From Erpobdella octoculata (taxonomy: Eukaryota; Annelida; Clitellata; Hirudinida; Erpobdellidae): a stretch of DNA of 64,000 nucleotides. The first letter of the stretch is position 1; the number at the start of each line of letters is the position of its first letter. The stretch covers positions 16,646,312 through 16,710,311 of the forward strand of contig OZ022247.1 in NCBI GenBank assembly GCA_963978895.1. Reading direction: 5' to 3'. The notes below the pieces were generated by a model. That model was not told where the DNA came from, searched no databases, and saw nothing but the letters and a program-made list of their open reading frames with translations. A program made the position numbers and the translations under genes. This document shows, piece by piece, positions 32,116 to 45,230 of this stretch.

Positions 32116-33077
32116 ATATATATATATATATATAACGGAAAACCCAATGTGAGCGAAAGAGCGAGCAGGAAAAGTGACCAGGAAGATAAGAGCAAGCTGG
32201 AGTGGGGAAGCGTAAAAGAGACCATGAGCGGGAAAGCGACCGAGAGCCGGAATGCGACCGGGAGCGGGAAAGCGACTGGGAGCGGGAAAGCTATTGGGAG
32301 CGGGAAAGCGATCGGGAGCGGGAAAGAAACCGGGAGCGGGAAAGCGACCGGGAGCGGGAAAGCGACCGGGAGTGGGAAAGCGAAAGCGACGGGAGCGGGA
32401 AAGCAACCGAGAACGAGAAAGCGACCGGGAGCGGGAAAGAAACCGGGAGCAGCAAAGCGACCGGGAGCGGGAAAGCGACCGGGAGCGGGAAAGCGGCCGA
32501 GACCGAGAAAGCGACCGGGAGCGGAAAAGCGACAGGGAGTGGGAAAGCGAACGGGAAAGCAAGCGATGAACGAAACGGTAGCAAGAGAAAAACGATAGAA
32601 AAAAGGTCTAAAATCCCCGGGCAACCGCTGACTAAAATGTTTTTTGTCCATGAAACACCAACGTATTAAAATTTTTTTGTCAAACTTGACACAAACCATT
32701 TATGCGTGAGCGGAAAAGCAACAGAGATCGAAAAAAGCGAGAAGGAAAATTGACCAGGAAAAGGAGGGCAAGCTGGAGCAGAAAAACGTAAAAGCAACCT
32801 GGAGCGGGAAAGCAACCGAGAGCGGGAGAGCGACTGGGAACGGGAAGACGACCGAGAACGGGAAAGCGACCAAAAGTGGGAAAGCGACCATGAGCGGGAA
32901 AGCGCCCGTGAGCGGGAATGCGACCGAGAGTGAGAAACGACCGGGAGTGGGAAAGCGACCGGGAACGGGAAAGCAGCCGGGAACGGGAGAGCAAACGGTG
33001 AAGGAAACGGGAGCAAAAGAGAAAAACAATAGAAAAACCTCTAAAAACCCGGGGCAACGCCTGGTACTCCGCTAGTA
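32116..33077 (+). mobile_element. Helitron-like elements built of an 18-bp minisatellite
   Basis: Two arrays (about 32220-32570 and 32780-33000) of GGGAGCGGGAAAGCGACC-type 18-bp units. Each array is followed by GAAAAACNATAGAAAAA and CTCTAAAAACCCGGGGCAAC (first copy degraded at 32585-32630), and the second ends CCGCTAGT at 33076. The arrays have long open frames on both strands, but only because the unit length is divisible by three. The second array is preceded by GTGAGCGGAAAAGC. Confidence 0.75.
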
Positions 33078-33488
33078 TATAATAATATATAATAACTAGC
33101 AGTGCACGTAGCGGCTTCGCTCGCATGAAATTAGAGAATTTGAATCGTGCATCCATTGGTATCGGCTCGGCTTGTCGACAACTTGGCCCAGCCCGTATCA
33201 AAACCAAAATTCCTGGCTCGGCTCGTCTAATTTGGGCTCGGCCCGTTTTTACAGGCCTAGAAATTCTATATACTTGATGAAAAACTTCGGCCCGTCCCAC
33301 CTTGACTTCAGGTTTGGCCCGGCCCGTCTGAAGACCCTAAAATTACTAAAATGTCTATATGCTTAGTGAAAAACCTCGGCCCGTACCACCTTGATTTAAG
33401 GTTTAGCCTGGCCCGTAAGAAGACCCTAAAATAACGGCTTGGACGGCCGGTGATAAACTGGACTCAGCTACTTTTAACCGGCACAAAA
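33078..33488. other. GGCTCGG/GGCCCG-rich sequence with a 95-bp duplication
   Basis: Contains oligomers GGCTCGGC and GGCCCG throughout and two copies of an about 95-bp segment including CTTGATGAAAAACTTCGGCC and GTCTGAAGACCCTAAAAT. It resembles the oligomer-rich ends of the hAT elements here, but I could not define termini. Confidence 0.4.
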
Positions 33489-34300
33489 TACTAAGTTTTA
33501 CATCTGTAATACTTGCAGTTGTTGAGTAGCAGTTATTTTAAAATCAAATAACCCTTATTTTGACCCCACATCATGGAAACCAAAGTTTTAAAAAATGGTG
33601 AAACACTTATATCGTTATTTTTTGAGGCGCTGGTGGCAGAGCGGTAGAGCGTTCGTTCGCCTGTCGATCGTTAGGTCGGTAGTTCAAACCTCGCCGGCGT
33701 CACCAGCGTAACTCCCTTAAGCAAGGAGTTCACTCGCATTTGCTAAAGGGGTAGGCGCTTATAAATGGCTGCCTTTGCAAGTACCCTTCCTCTCTCGCCT
33801 TGAGCAAGACTTGTCTTGATAAGGCGTATGCTAAATCTCAATAAAAAAAATACTAAATACTAATTTTTACATTTGTAGCATTCACAGTTTTTGAGAAGCA
33901 GTTACTTTAAAAACCAGGTAATCTTATTTTCCACCCCACATTTAAAGTCCTGGAAACCAAATTTGTAAAAAATGGTGAAACACATATATCATTATTTTTA
34001 GATTAGAAACTAAATACTAATTTTTACATCTGTGGTATTTACAGTTTTTGAGTAGCAGTTACTTTAAAAAACAAATAACCCTATTTTCCACCCCACATTT
34101 GAAGTCCTGGAAACCAAATTTTCAAAAATTGCTTAAACACGTATTTCATTATTTTTGGAGTAGAAACTAAATACTAATTTTTACTCCTGTAGCATTCACA
34201 GTTTTTGAGTAGCAGCTACTTTAAAAACCAAATAACCCAATTTTCCAACCCACATTTGAGGTCCGGGAAACCGAATTTTCAAAAAATGGTAAAACAAGTA
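33489..34300. repeat. About 150-bp tandem repeat, four units, with SINE insert
   Basis: Units share CACAGTTTTTGAGTAGCAGT, CAAATAACCC and CCACATTTGAAGTCCTGGAA. The first unit is separated from the other three by the SINE at 33626-33848. The sequence after the array (to 34520) contains the phrase TTCCAAATTTCACGTTCC, similar in character to 41930-41990, and then (TA)n. Confidence 0.8.
33626..33848 (+). mobile_element. tRNA-derived SINE, copy 2
   Basis: Same head (GGCGCTGGTGGCAGAGCGGT) and body as copy 1, with a 4-bp duplication GTTCGTTC in the head. The 3' part differs (TCTCGCCTTGAGCAAGACTT) and ends in an A-rich tail. It interrupts a 150-bp tandem array. Confidence 0.85.
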
Positions 34301-34544
34301 TCTTTTTATTTTTCAAGAAGAATCTATATACCAAATTTCAAAATCTCCTCATTTTTGGTTTTCGAGATATACATTGTTTTAGAAAAAAGTTTGTTTTTCA
34401 GGTTCTTCCCCTCAGGAGCAAAATTTTCAAAAATCCTTTCTTAATGGATGCTTACGCAATAAAAGTAATATAAGTTCCAAATTTCACGTTCCTAAGATGA
34501 GGCGTTTGAGCTCGGCGTTGATTATCAGTCAGTCAGGACATGTT

Positions 34545-34546
<2 letters not shown>

Positions 34547-34614
<68 letters not shown>
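34547..34614. repeat. (TA)n microsatellite
   Basis: Uninterrupted TA array of about 33 units. Confidence 0.95.
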
Positions 34615-34615
<1 letters not shown>

Positions 34616-34834
34616 TATAAAAGTGTGTTTTAAAAAAAAACCTAATTTTTTGGTTCACTTGTTATTTTTAGGTTTATATTTGAAAAGTTTTATTAGTGTT
34701 TTTTTATCTCTCATATTCGGCTTTTGTCTACTGTTCTTCCCATTGATTTTATTTAACATTATTATAGGGGTTCTGATGAAGGAAAAAGCCATCAAGTATT
34801 TTAATTTTTTCTATACATGTGATTTACAGTGAAC
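34615..34834. other. AT-rich sequence, nothing firm
   Basis: AT-rich spacer between the TA array and the Helitron gene. It contains TTCTGATGAAGGAAAAAGCC, which recalls a hammerhead core but lacks the GAAA half. Confidence 0.3.
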
Positions 34835-36160
34835 AATGCCAGCAAGACGCTAAGGAGCCAGTTCGGGCCATATTACGAATAGAATTCCAAACATGCGAAA
34901 TAGAATGGCTCAAAAAACTGATGAGCAAATCCAACAAGATAATTCAAATATGCGTGTGAACATGGTGAATGGCGTGAATCACAATCACAAGAGGAATGAG
35001 CTGAATAAAATCAACAAGAACGCTTGGAACAAAGACAAGTGTGCCGGTTTGTAGTTAACAAAGCAAATGATCGACAAAGCCAACAAATATATCGAGTATT
35101 TTTATCTGATTCGTTCCTTCATTTAGCATTCGAGTATGAGCGGATATTGAATATTACGCTTATTCGAAAGTGACGATTGGTGCTATGGAAAAGGAATGTC
35201 TCCATGGGCTTAAATTCAAAAATGAGTCATTCAAGAGAGCATATGCGTAGATTCAATGCGCCTGTTGTTGACGATGTTGCTGGAATTATAGTTGGCGATT
35301 GTACAACTACGCCAGAAATCGTGATTCAAAGAAGAAATAATCTTTAGTTCATTGCTTACACACACACCGTACATACGAGGCTCTTCAATATCAGCTAATT
35401 TTATGGAAGGGACATAAACTTAAGCGAGAAGATCCCGTCAGAGGTACTTTATTAATTTTGAACATTATTACTCAGTTTTAATTCATTTTTATGAATATGT
35501 TGTTAAAGAAGCCAAAACCAGTGCAGCCATTTCGTGGATGAAAAATTCAACCTCTTAAGCACGTACGTGGAACAATACATTTTAATAATAAAGAGGGAGA
35601 ACTGTTTGTTCGCGATATGGTTACACTGGCCAAACAAACAACCTAATTCATTATAAACATCATTACAGGAGCCGAAACAAACAAGAAAGTTAGCTCGATG
35701 TGTTTTTATGCGTATCATATGGTTGACATGGTCAGGTCAACCTCATTCTGCGATGTTGCCAGCTTTCCCAACAAATTATGGTCGACATGTACGTGAAGAT
35801 AGAGAGAGAACTACTGGATTTGTCAGGCAAGCCGTTGCACCATCTACAACTGAAAGATGGATCTTCGGTTATTTTACATCAGAATTTGAACTACCACGGC
35901 TGGCAATGGCACGCGATTAGTTATTAAAAAAATTGATGAAATACATTGTTGAAACTGGCATTTTGAATGATTTCCACAGAGGTGCATACTGAATTCAATA
36001 GATCGGCATTCGCCATGACAATCAATAAGTCGCAAGTCCAAACGACATCTGTTTGTGGCTTAGATTTGGGCACACCATGTTTTTTCACACGGACAATTAT
36101 ACGTGGTATGTTCTCGCGTCGGCAAACCATTCAGTCTGTTCATGTTGACTGACATAAAAC
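34835..36160 (+). pseudogene. Helitron Rep-helicase, rearranged and decayed
   Basis: Plus strand, in several frames. Near 35255 the Rep-associated block reads VVDDVAGIIVGDCTTTPEIV; near 35690 NKKVSSMCFYAYHMVDMV; and near 35970 the last helicase motif block reads FNRSAFAMTINKSQVQTTSV followed by CGLDLGTPCFF, the Pif1-type motif of Helitron helicases (usual form AFAMTINKaQGQ). Large parts of the protein are missing between these islands, and each is broken by stops. A Helitron 3'-like end lies at 36660-36779. Confidence 0.7.
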
Positions 36161-36254
36161 ATCGTACACTCAAATGCTCTTCGAGATTGATATTGATTAT
36201 AAATGTCAGTTAAGTTAATAAAGTACAGTGAATAAAAATTGTTTTTGGTTTTTT

Positions 36255-36640
36255 ATATTCTATAGGTCATCATCGTCCACAGCGCTAGAAATAATTTATA
36301 TGACAAAACAACGATTTAGAGTTACATACGAGATATCAAACATTATCTTTAGCGTCAGGCTCCATGGATCTCCAAAGTAACTAAGTTATCTCCTTGTGTC
36401 CTCAGGCACACTACCAATAAGATCTTCCCTCCGATCGGCTACTCTCCCCACTCTCGTCACCCAAAGATCCCGTCTCACAGGGTTCGGTGACCGTTGTTTC
36501 CACGTTGCCGGGCCCATCATCTGGAACTCTCTTCCACCGTTGATCAGAAGCCAGACGACTTCTGATCACTTTCATGTTCTACTTAAACTATTTCTTTTAA
36601 ACAAATCACTCCATATAACCTGATTATACTCCTATTAATT
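36255..36640 (+). pseudogene. L2-type LINE 3' end
   Basis: The plus strand reads LRSATLPTLVTQRSRLTGFG, then RCFHVAGPIIWNSLPPLIRS and HVLLKLFLLN, the conserved C-terminal block of L2/CR1 LINE proteins. It lies inside the 3' part of the Helitron remnant. Confidence 0.8.
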
Positions 36641-36659
36641 TCCTACCATTTATTATTAT

Positions 36660-36779
36660 TTATTTCTGACTGTTTGCTTGCTGACTTTGGACTGAGTGCT
36701 TTGTATAATCTTTTATTTTTGGATTTTAAATGCACTTTAAAAATGGGAATAAAACAATAAACGTTTGCTGGGTCAGCTA
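36660..36779 (+). mobile_element. Helitron-like 3' end, second type
   Basis: Ends AACGTTTGCTGGGTCAGCTAGT before (TA)n; the reverse complement of this end is at 18281-18300. The CTAGT terminus matches the Helitron CTRR rule. The upstream 100 bases are AT-rich. Confidence 0.55.
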
Positions 36780-36821
<42 letters not shown>

Positions 36822-36961
36822 GAATCAATGCTCGATAGTATATATAAGTTGTACGGCTAACATTCCGTCACTAGCTAATTTAATAGCTATCGAAGATATA
36901 TGTTTTATGATATATATTATAAGGAAACATAGCGTTGATATGTTTTTACAAGCCACATTCA

Positions 36962-37740
36962 TTCCCATTCATAGTCGAGTGTTGTGTTCAACATACCCCA
37001 ACAAAAGCGCTTAACAACCACTGTTTTATTTGGCGGTGGAAGTGGCGCAGATGGTAAGGTAGTTGGCATGATGCGAGGCGGTGTTGCCGATCCGACAGTC
37101 GTGGGTGGGTTCGAGTCTGAAGTTGAGACATTTATATTTGCGTTATTTCGTGGTGGATTGTAAGCCATCCAAGTTTCGGATATATGTGGCTCGTAAAAAC
37201 ATATCAACGCAATTAAACACAATTGACCACTTAACGTTGGTCATCTTTCTTAGCGTACCGAGCTGAAGCACAGCGGGCCATTTCATGAAGATCGACTTTT
37301 CTTTCGGAATCAAGCCTACTGCGCGATTCAAAAGAATGAACGGAAGTGTGGTGCCTTTGGTCGCCAGCGCTCAGCGAATGAGATCCGCTATCACGGCCGA
37401 CAGAAACGCAAGAAACGAGGGACATTTCTGTGCCGTCCAGAGCCATCATGAAGACTTGATCGTCCACCTCAGACTCGTTTTCAGTTGTGGAGAATGTGAC
37501 GGGTCTGTCACCACGAGTGATACAACAACTGACTTTTGTTTGTAATGCCAAGAGTGTAAACAATCTGAGGTATGAGAGTCCACGGATCCATCACGAGTAA
37601 TGTTTTGTACATCACTTGTACGCTTATGACACGTTACAGAAGCAGGTAAGCTTGTCGTTGAGTTGCCACCCATGTTATCGGAAAATATGGTTTGTTTGTT
37701 AGAGTTGAACGTGGTGTTATCTGTCACAAAATGATCAGTC
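36962..37740 (-). other. Unassigned minus-strand coding remnant
   Basis: Minus-strand frames follow each other with shifts: KQTIFSDNMGGNSTTSLPAS, KSVVVSLVVTDPSHSPQLKT, then ENESEVDDQVFMMALDGTEM, then EPHISETWMAYNPPRNNANI and RIMPTTLPSAPLPPPNKTVV. The composition is coding-like and GC-richer than the intron. I do not recognise the family. It may be a gag-like or captured segment of a retrotransposon. Confidence 0.3.
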
Positions 37741-37755
37741 GGACGCGTCCATATT

Positions 37756-37989
37756 GTAATAATAATAATAATAATAATAATGAATTTATATAGCGCCAGA
37801 TAAGTCAGAGGCGCTTACGAAGGTTCCTTTGGATCGGAAGCTTCGAAGAACACGCTATTTTCATAGACATGAGAAAGCAATGCGAGTGAACTCCTTGCCT
37901 AAGGGAGTTACGCTGGTGACGCAGGTGAGGCTTGAACTGCCGACCTAACGATCAACAGGCGAGCGCTCTACCGCTCTGCCACCAGCGCC
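37756..37989 (-). mobile_element. tRNA-derived SINE, copy 3
   Basis: Reverse-oriented full copy. In sense orientation it has head GGCGCTGGTGGCAGAGCGGT, B box GGCAGTTCAAGCC, body TAACTCCCTTAGGCAAGGAG and a tail GGCGCTATATAAATTCATTA followed by (ATT)n. The tail matches the LINE 3' end at 41366-41385 (CAGCGCTATATAAATC), suggesting that the SINE borrowed the LINE end for its retrotransposition. Confidence 0.85.
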
Positions 37990-37999
37990 TATAACAGTA

Positions 38000-39322
<1,323 letters not shown>

Positions 39323-39474
39323 TTGTTTGGTCTTAAAGCTAGCTTAAATTGGTCCTTTATTTCCACCACCTGTAAGCTTTTCCTTACCATTACAAATTAG
39401 AACTATGCCACATTGATGCCAAGAGTGTAAACAATCAATCAATCGAAGTAGATTTATTTTAATGATATTGTCTT

Positions 39475-41397
39475 CTTTTGAAGAAATCTGCACGTAAAGC
39501 TGAGCGAGCTTATTGTTCTGAACTATCTAAGGGTTCTTGGTACGAGTGACAATACCATTTCAAACAATACCATAACCTTAACTTTGTTAAGCATTCTTCC
39601 TTTTTGAGAAATTCTATTGTTCTTGCTCTAGCTCTAGGAATAGGTGGTTTTCTTTCTAAACTCCTCAATAAAAAATCTCCTCCCTCTTCTTCTCCGGATG
39701 ACTATCACAATTTTCTTACAACCAACGACTTAAAACTCATTTTTTTCTTCGTATGACGAACGGATATTGACCCTTTTTGTTTCTGATGTGTGATTCTGTT
39801 CGTTCGTTTATTTTGGCACTGCCGCCTCGTGCTCTGAGAAATTTTCTTTTTAGAGAGCACGTTAAATAAATAAATAATAATAATAATAACCAAAATTGAA
39901 AACATTATATCTTCTAATAATAGCCAAACCCCTATTTTTTCTAAATTCTCAACTGAAACCTTTATTTCTTTCTTTCCTATTACACTTGACTATCCTACTA
40001 AACTTATTAACTTTATGTCTTCTTCTACTTGCTCTTTGGATCTTATTTCTACTCCTATTTTTAAAAGCTTTCTTCTGTTCTTTATCCAATTTTACTTGAT
40101 TTAATTAATCGTTCTTTATCTACATCTGTGTTTCCCTCTGTTCCTAAGTCCTGCGTTATCATCCCTACTATTAAAAATGCCTCTCTTGATCCTTTCTTTT
40201 ATCTAGCTCTAACCTATCTTTCATCTCTAAAATTATAGAAAGAGTTGGGTATTAGTAAATAAGTGCTTATCTAACTGCTTTCTGACTTCTTCCTTCTTCT
40301 CAATCTGGCTTTAGACCTGGTCATTCTACTGAAACTGCTCTACTTAAGCTTCATAATGACCTCATTGTTTATTCTGACTCTGGCCTTGCTACTCTTCTTC
40401 TTTCTCTTGATTTTTCATCTGCATTTGATACAGTTGATCACTCACTGTTGCTGGATGTACTTGATAAATCCTTTAATATAACTAGTGAAGCACTCCTGTA
40501 GGTTAAATCTGATCTATCTGGTAGATCTTCCTATGTATCTATTAAATCTTCTAAATCTACTGCTGTATCTTTAAATTTTGGTGTTCCTCAAAGCTCTATT
40601 ATTGGTCTTTTACTGTTTATTCTCTATACTTCTGAACTTCCTCATATTTTATCTTCTCACTCTTTCGATAGTCAAATGTATGCTGATGACTCTTATGTCT
40701 ATTCTACTTTCTCTAACTCTTCTCTTGAGTCTGTTCTTAATCAAATAACTGCTTGCCTTCAATCTATTATCTCCTGGAGTTCTTCTCTGTGTCTCAAGCT
40801 TAATCCTGATAAGTTTGAATTAATCTATTTCAATAAGTCCTCTAAATCTCTAACTCCTCTTTACCACCATCATCTTTTTTTTTCATTTCTTCTTCTCCTT
40901 TGATTCGTAGCTTAGGTTTTCTCTGTGATTCCAACTTTTTTCTAACCCCTCGAATTACATCTGTTACTAAATCCTGCTACTTCCATATTCGCCGCATTAA
41001 GCAGCTTCGTCCATTTCTGGATGATCCTTCTCTACAATTTCTAGTCTCTTCTCTTATTCTGTCTCGAATTGACTGATGCAAATCACTATGTTATGGTTTT
41101 CCTGATATTACCCTTTATCCTCTCTCTAAAGCTTCGCGCTTAGTTTCTAGCACCTCCTACTTCTCTCACATTTATCCATCTCTTGTTCTTGTCCATTGGC
41201 TTCCTCTTTTGCTAAACGCTCTTTTTCCTACTCTGGTCCCTATCTCTGGAACTCTCCTCCTGTTTCTCGTACTAACTCTACTTCTCTCACAGTTTTCTGT
41301 CGTGGGCTTAAAACACATCTGTTTAATGAGTTCATGACCGAGCGCTATTGAACGCCACGGAAACAGCGCTATATAAATCTAAAATTGATTGATTGAT
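39475..41397 (+). pseudogene. CR1/L2-like LINE, copy 2
   Basis: Plus-strand relative of 3917-6325. It starts in the endonuclease-RT linker (ARKAERAY region), has RT motif A near 40400 ([20 protein letters not shown] after small corrections are ignored), motif C MYADDSYVYSTFSNSSLES at 40676, and the C-terminal region, ending CAGCGCTATATAAATC and (ATTG)n. Frameshifts and stops are frequent; motif B is corrupted (QSSIIG in place of QGSLLG). A foreign 170-bp piece interrupts it at 39721-39889. It differs from copy 1 by many substitutions, so both are old. Confidence 0.85.
39721..39889 (+). mobile_element. Short LINE-like 3' insertion in LINE copy 2
   Basis: This 170-bp piece is absent from LINE copy 1 at the corresponding place. 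It ends GAGAGCACGTTAAATAAATA followed by (ATA)n, the look of a 3'-end retrotransposed fragment. The source LINE is not recognised. Confidence 0.55.
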
Positions 41398-41488
41398 ACT
41401 AATAAAAAATAAAATGAATATTTTTTAAAGTATTATTTTTATTTGTTTTACTGTTTTTGATTTTAACCTGGTAATTAATTCCATTAAG

Positions 41489-41677
41489 GACATGGGACTG
41501 GTGACAGATGAGGTAAACATTATAACAGGAGCTCTAGAGTTGTCAACAAAGACAGTAGGAGATATAATGACACAGATTGAAGATGTCTTTATGATTGAGT
41601 CTTTTTCTGTTCTTGACTTCGACAATATGACTAAAATCTTGGAATCTGGTTATACCAGAATACCTGTTTTTGAAAAG
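41489..41677 (+). CDS. CNNM magnesium transporter, coding exon 4
   Basis: The exon opens after CCATTAAG and reads [40 protein letters not shown] and [18 protein letters not shown]. This is the junction of the DUF21 domain with the first CBS domain, whose CNNM hallmark is the ...MT..EDVFM...... and GYTRIPVFE blocks. It is phase 0 at both ends (63 codons) and stops before GTTGGTAT. No damage is visible. The rest of the CBS pair and the C-terminal cyclic-nucleotide-binding-like domain should follow beyond intron 4, which is at least 22.3 kb. Confidence 0.94.
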
Positions 41678-42019
41678 GTTGGTATAAATTAGAAATAAAA
41701 AAAAAGTTAAATTTTGATAGGGGCCTAACTTTCATTGATGGATGCCTTTGCTAAAAACCCATCGAATAGTTTTCTGTCAAGAATTCAACATTATTTGACA
41801 GAATTTAAATATCTTTTTTGATGTTAGGATGTTTTTTAATTGGGATAAGGCGATCCAGGACGAATTTTTCAAAACCCTTTCCTAATGAGCACCTAAAACT
41901 AAAAGATACCTAAAAAGACACATTAAAGATATGTCCCAAATTTCATTACAATCCGTTCAGTGGTTTTTGCGATTTCGTGATGAGTGAGCAAGTCAGTCAT
42001 TGGTATATATATATATATA

Positions 42020-43091
<1,072 letters not shown>

Positions 43092-43439
43092 TTATTTACT
43101 CTCTCTCCTCTCTCTCCCTTCTTTTTTTATACGCTCTTTAAGATTTGATCACCACAGACAAACTTACTAACCAACAAACTTACAAACAGAGAGACGAGTG
43201 AAGTTAAATAAAAGCATTTAACATTTAAAAAAAGCTTTTGGTCTGTTTCACATTTTATGAAAATCTTAATTAATTTTATAAATTTATATTAGTATCTCTC
43301 GATTTAAATTAATATATTTTTCAAAGTATTTTTATTTTGCATTTTATTTATATTTTGCTTAATTTAACGTTTTTCGTAGCAATTTTAGTTATTATTATTT
43401 ACTGTATGGATTAACTTTTAGTTACATTGAGCTAATCAA

Positions 43440-43488
43440 AACAACCCTGATGATGGCCGCAATGGCTGAAACTTGCAAGTTGGCTGTT
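43440..43488 (+). ncRNA. Second hammerhead ribozyme-like motif
   Basis: Stem I AACAACC (43440-43446) pairs with GGCTGTT (43482-43488) with one A-C mismatch. The core CTGATGA (43447-43453) follows; stem II pairs within GGCCGCAATGGCT; GAAAC is at 43468-43472; a six-base loop then closes on GT with cleavage triplet GTT. All conserved core elements of a type I hammerhead are in order. The flanks (43090-43510) contain no recognisable ORF, so the host element is unknown; a Penelope-like or other retroelement end is likely. Activity is not shown. Confidence 0.6.
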
Positions 43489-43671
43489 AATAAAAGATTA
43501 GATTACAAACCCAGGGAAAGTCTTTTATTTCATTTAAGATAATATAAGATAACGTTTATTATAGTGGTTTAGAAGACTTTACGCCTATAGACAACCACTT
43601 CGAATTAAAAATAAATAAATAATAATAAATAGAATAATAAATAGAATAAAATAAATGAAAAATGATAATCT

Positions 43672-44146
43672 ATATATATATAAATGAATGTTTGTATGTA
43701 TGTTCTTTATGCATTGCTACACCATTCATCCGATCGTAACGAAATTTTCACACAAGGGGAATCAAATATAGAGAAAAAAAAATTAAAATCCGTCACAAAA
43801 TGAGCGGAGCGGAGCCGGTTAGTGAGCGGGCACTATATACATATATATATATATACACATACATATACATACATACATAAATGAGCGAAAACGGGAACGG
43901 GAAGCCAACTGAGAGCGAAAGATAGAGCGGGAAAGGGAAAGCGACCGAGAACGGGAAAGCAACTGGAAGCGGGAAAGCGACCGGGAGCTGGAAAACGACC
44001 GATAGCGGAAAAGCGACCGGGAGCGGAAAAGCGACCGGGAACGCGACGGGAACGGGAAAGCGGAAAAGGAAACGGGAGCGAGAGACAAACATTAGAAAAA
44101 CCTCTAAAAAACCCAAGGCAATGCCGGGTGCTCCCGCTATTAATAG
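43672..44146 (+). mobile_element. Helitron-like element with 18-bp minisatellite
   Basis: Starts with ATGAATGTTTGTATGTATGT and the leader CTACACCATTCATCCGATCG, then GTCACAAAATGAGCGGAGCG, a short CATA/TA stretch, and about 10 units of GGGAGCGGAAAAGCGACC-type repeats. The end reads AACCTCTAAAAAACCCAAGG followed by GCCGGGTGCTCCCGCTATT. This is the clearest complete-looking copy of the family, at about 475 bp, though its terminal CTAG is changed to CTAT. Confidence 0.75.
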
Positions 44147-44359
44147 ATAAATAAACTAATAGAAAATAAATAATTTGTATAAAAATCAGTATCCATGCCT
44201 GGATAGCGCTACTTTAAAAGATGTGGTAGTTTCAGACACTACAGTGTCATCGTCCAAGTCCTTCCTTATTTTTGTCGAACAATTTGTACATCAGAAAGTG
44301 ATTTTAGCGCTTATGGAAATAAGATCATTGCTGCTGCAGAGGCAGCAGAACTTCGAAGA

Positions 44360-45229
44360 ATGTTAGACGAAACACATAAGTGTGTTGCAGGACTTCAGGC
44401 ACAAGAACATGTCGAGATACGTTCCAGGCCGTTACGCATGTTGGATAGCAAAAGTAGCGAAAAACCTATTACAGCCATTGAATTAATAGCAGAGTCTGAA
44501 CGACTTAAGACTACACTGGATGATACTAAAACAATCGAAAGACCGGATGTAGAAATTCAGGCCATTAACAGATACAGCTCAACTCACCGAAAACCATTGT
44601 CACCTCGACATCAAGCAGGGCCAAAAACACCATGTCCCATTTGTGGCGGACCACGTTGGAAACGAGAGTGTCCTAACGTCAGACCGACGAGTTCTCCAGA
44701 TTTTCGCAAATCACGAAAATTTGTATCACGGGATCATCCAAGCTGGAGACAAAATTTTTTTACATACAGAGAAAAGAGTGCTTTTAGACAAGACCGAATC
44801 ATTAACCGAGTAGACAACGGAAATGAAATCAAACAGTACATTGAAGTCATCATCAACGATAGACCGATTCAACTTCGGTTAGATACAAGAGCCGAAGTGA
44901 CTCTCATCTCTCGTCCAACGTGGATAGCCATCGGTGACCCAAACCGTTCCACAGCAACGGCAAATCTAAGCGCAGCAAATGGTCAACCCGTGAAGACCGA
45001 AGGAATGTTTGAGACAAAATTTACCGTTGCAAATAAGTCAGGTCAAAAGTACCATGGTCGGGGTAATGTTTACGTCACAGATTCAAACGACCTCATGGGA
45101 AGGCCATTGATAAAACAACTTCCTGACTTCAAAGAACTGTTAGAAAACTATTTTGTCATGGAAATACGGAGCTTCAACACAGACGTGGAACTCACAGCCA
45201 TCACAAAAAAATTAAAACAAATACGCTGA
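44360..45229 (+). pseudogene. Ty3/gypsy gag-protease region
   Basis: Open for 289 codons. It has a zinc knuckle remnant CPICGGPRWKREC in which the His of CCHC is replaced, and a retropepsin region QLRLDTRAEVTLISRPTW in which the usual DTG active-site Gly is Arg. Flap and end region GRGNVYVTDSNDLMGRPLIK follow. Upstream gag and 5' LTR were not found between 44147 and 44360. With the knuckle and protease altered, the product would not work even where the frame is open. Confidence 0.85.
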
Positions 45230-45230
45230 T

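Noticed and set aside
32149..32699. Several overlapping long open frames on both strands (Gly-Ser-Gly-Lys-Ala-Thr and Arg-Ser-rich)
   Set aside because: They follow from an 18-bp minisatellite whose length is divisible by three; no conserved protein is implied. The same applies to 32666-33300, 43793-44116 and 63571-63993.
34770..34800. A third hammerhead motif at TTCTGATGAAGGAAAAAGCC
   Set aside because: The CTGATGA half is present but the required GAAA half and a pairing stem I are missing.
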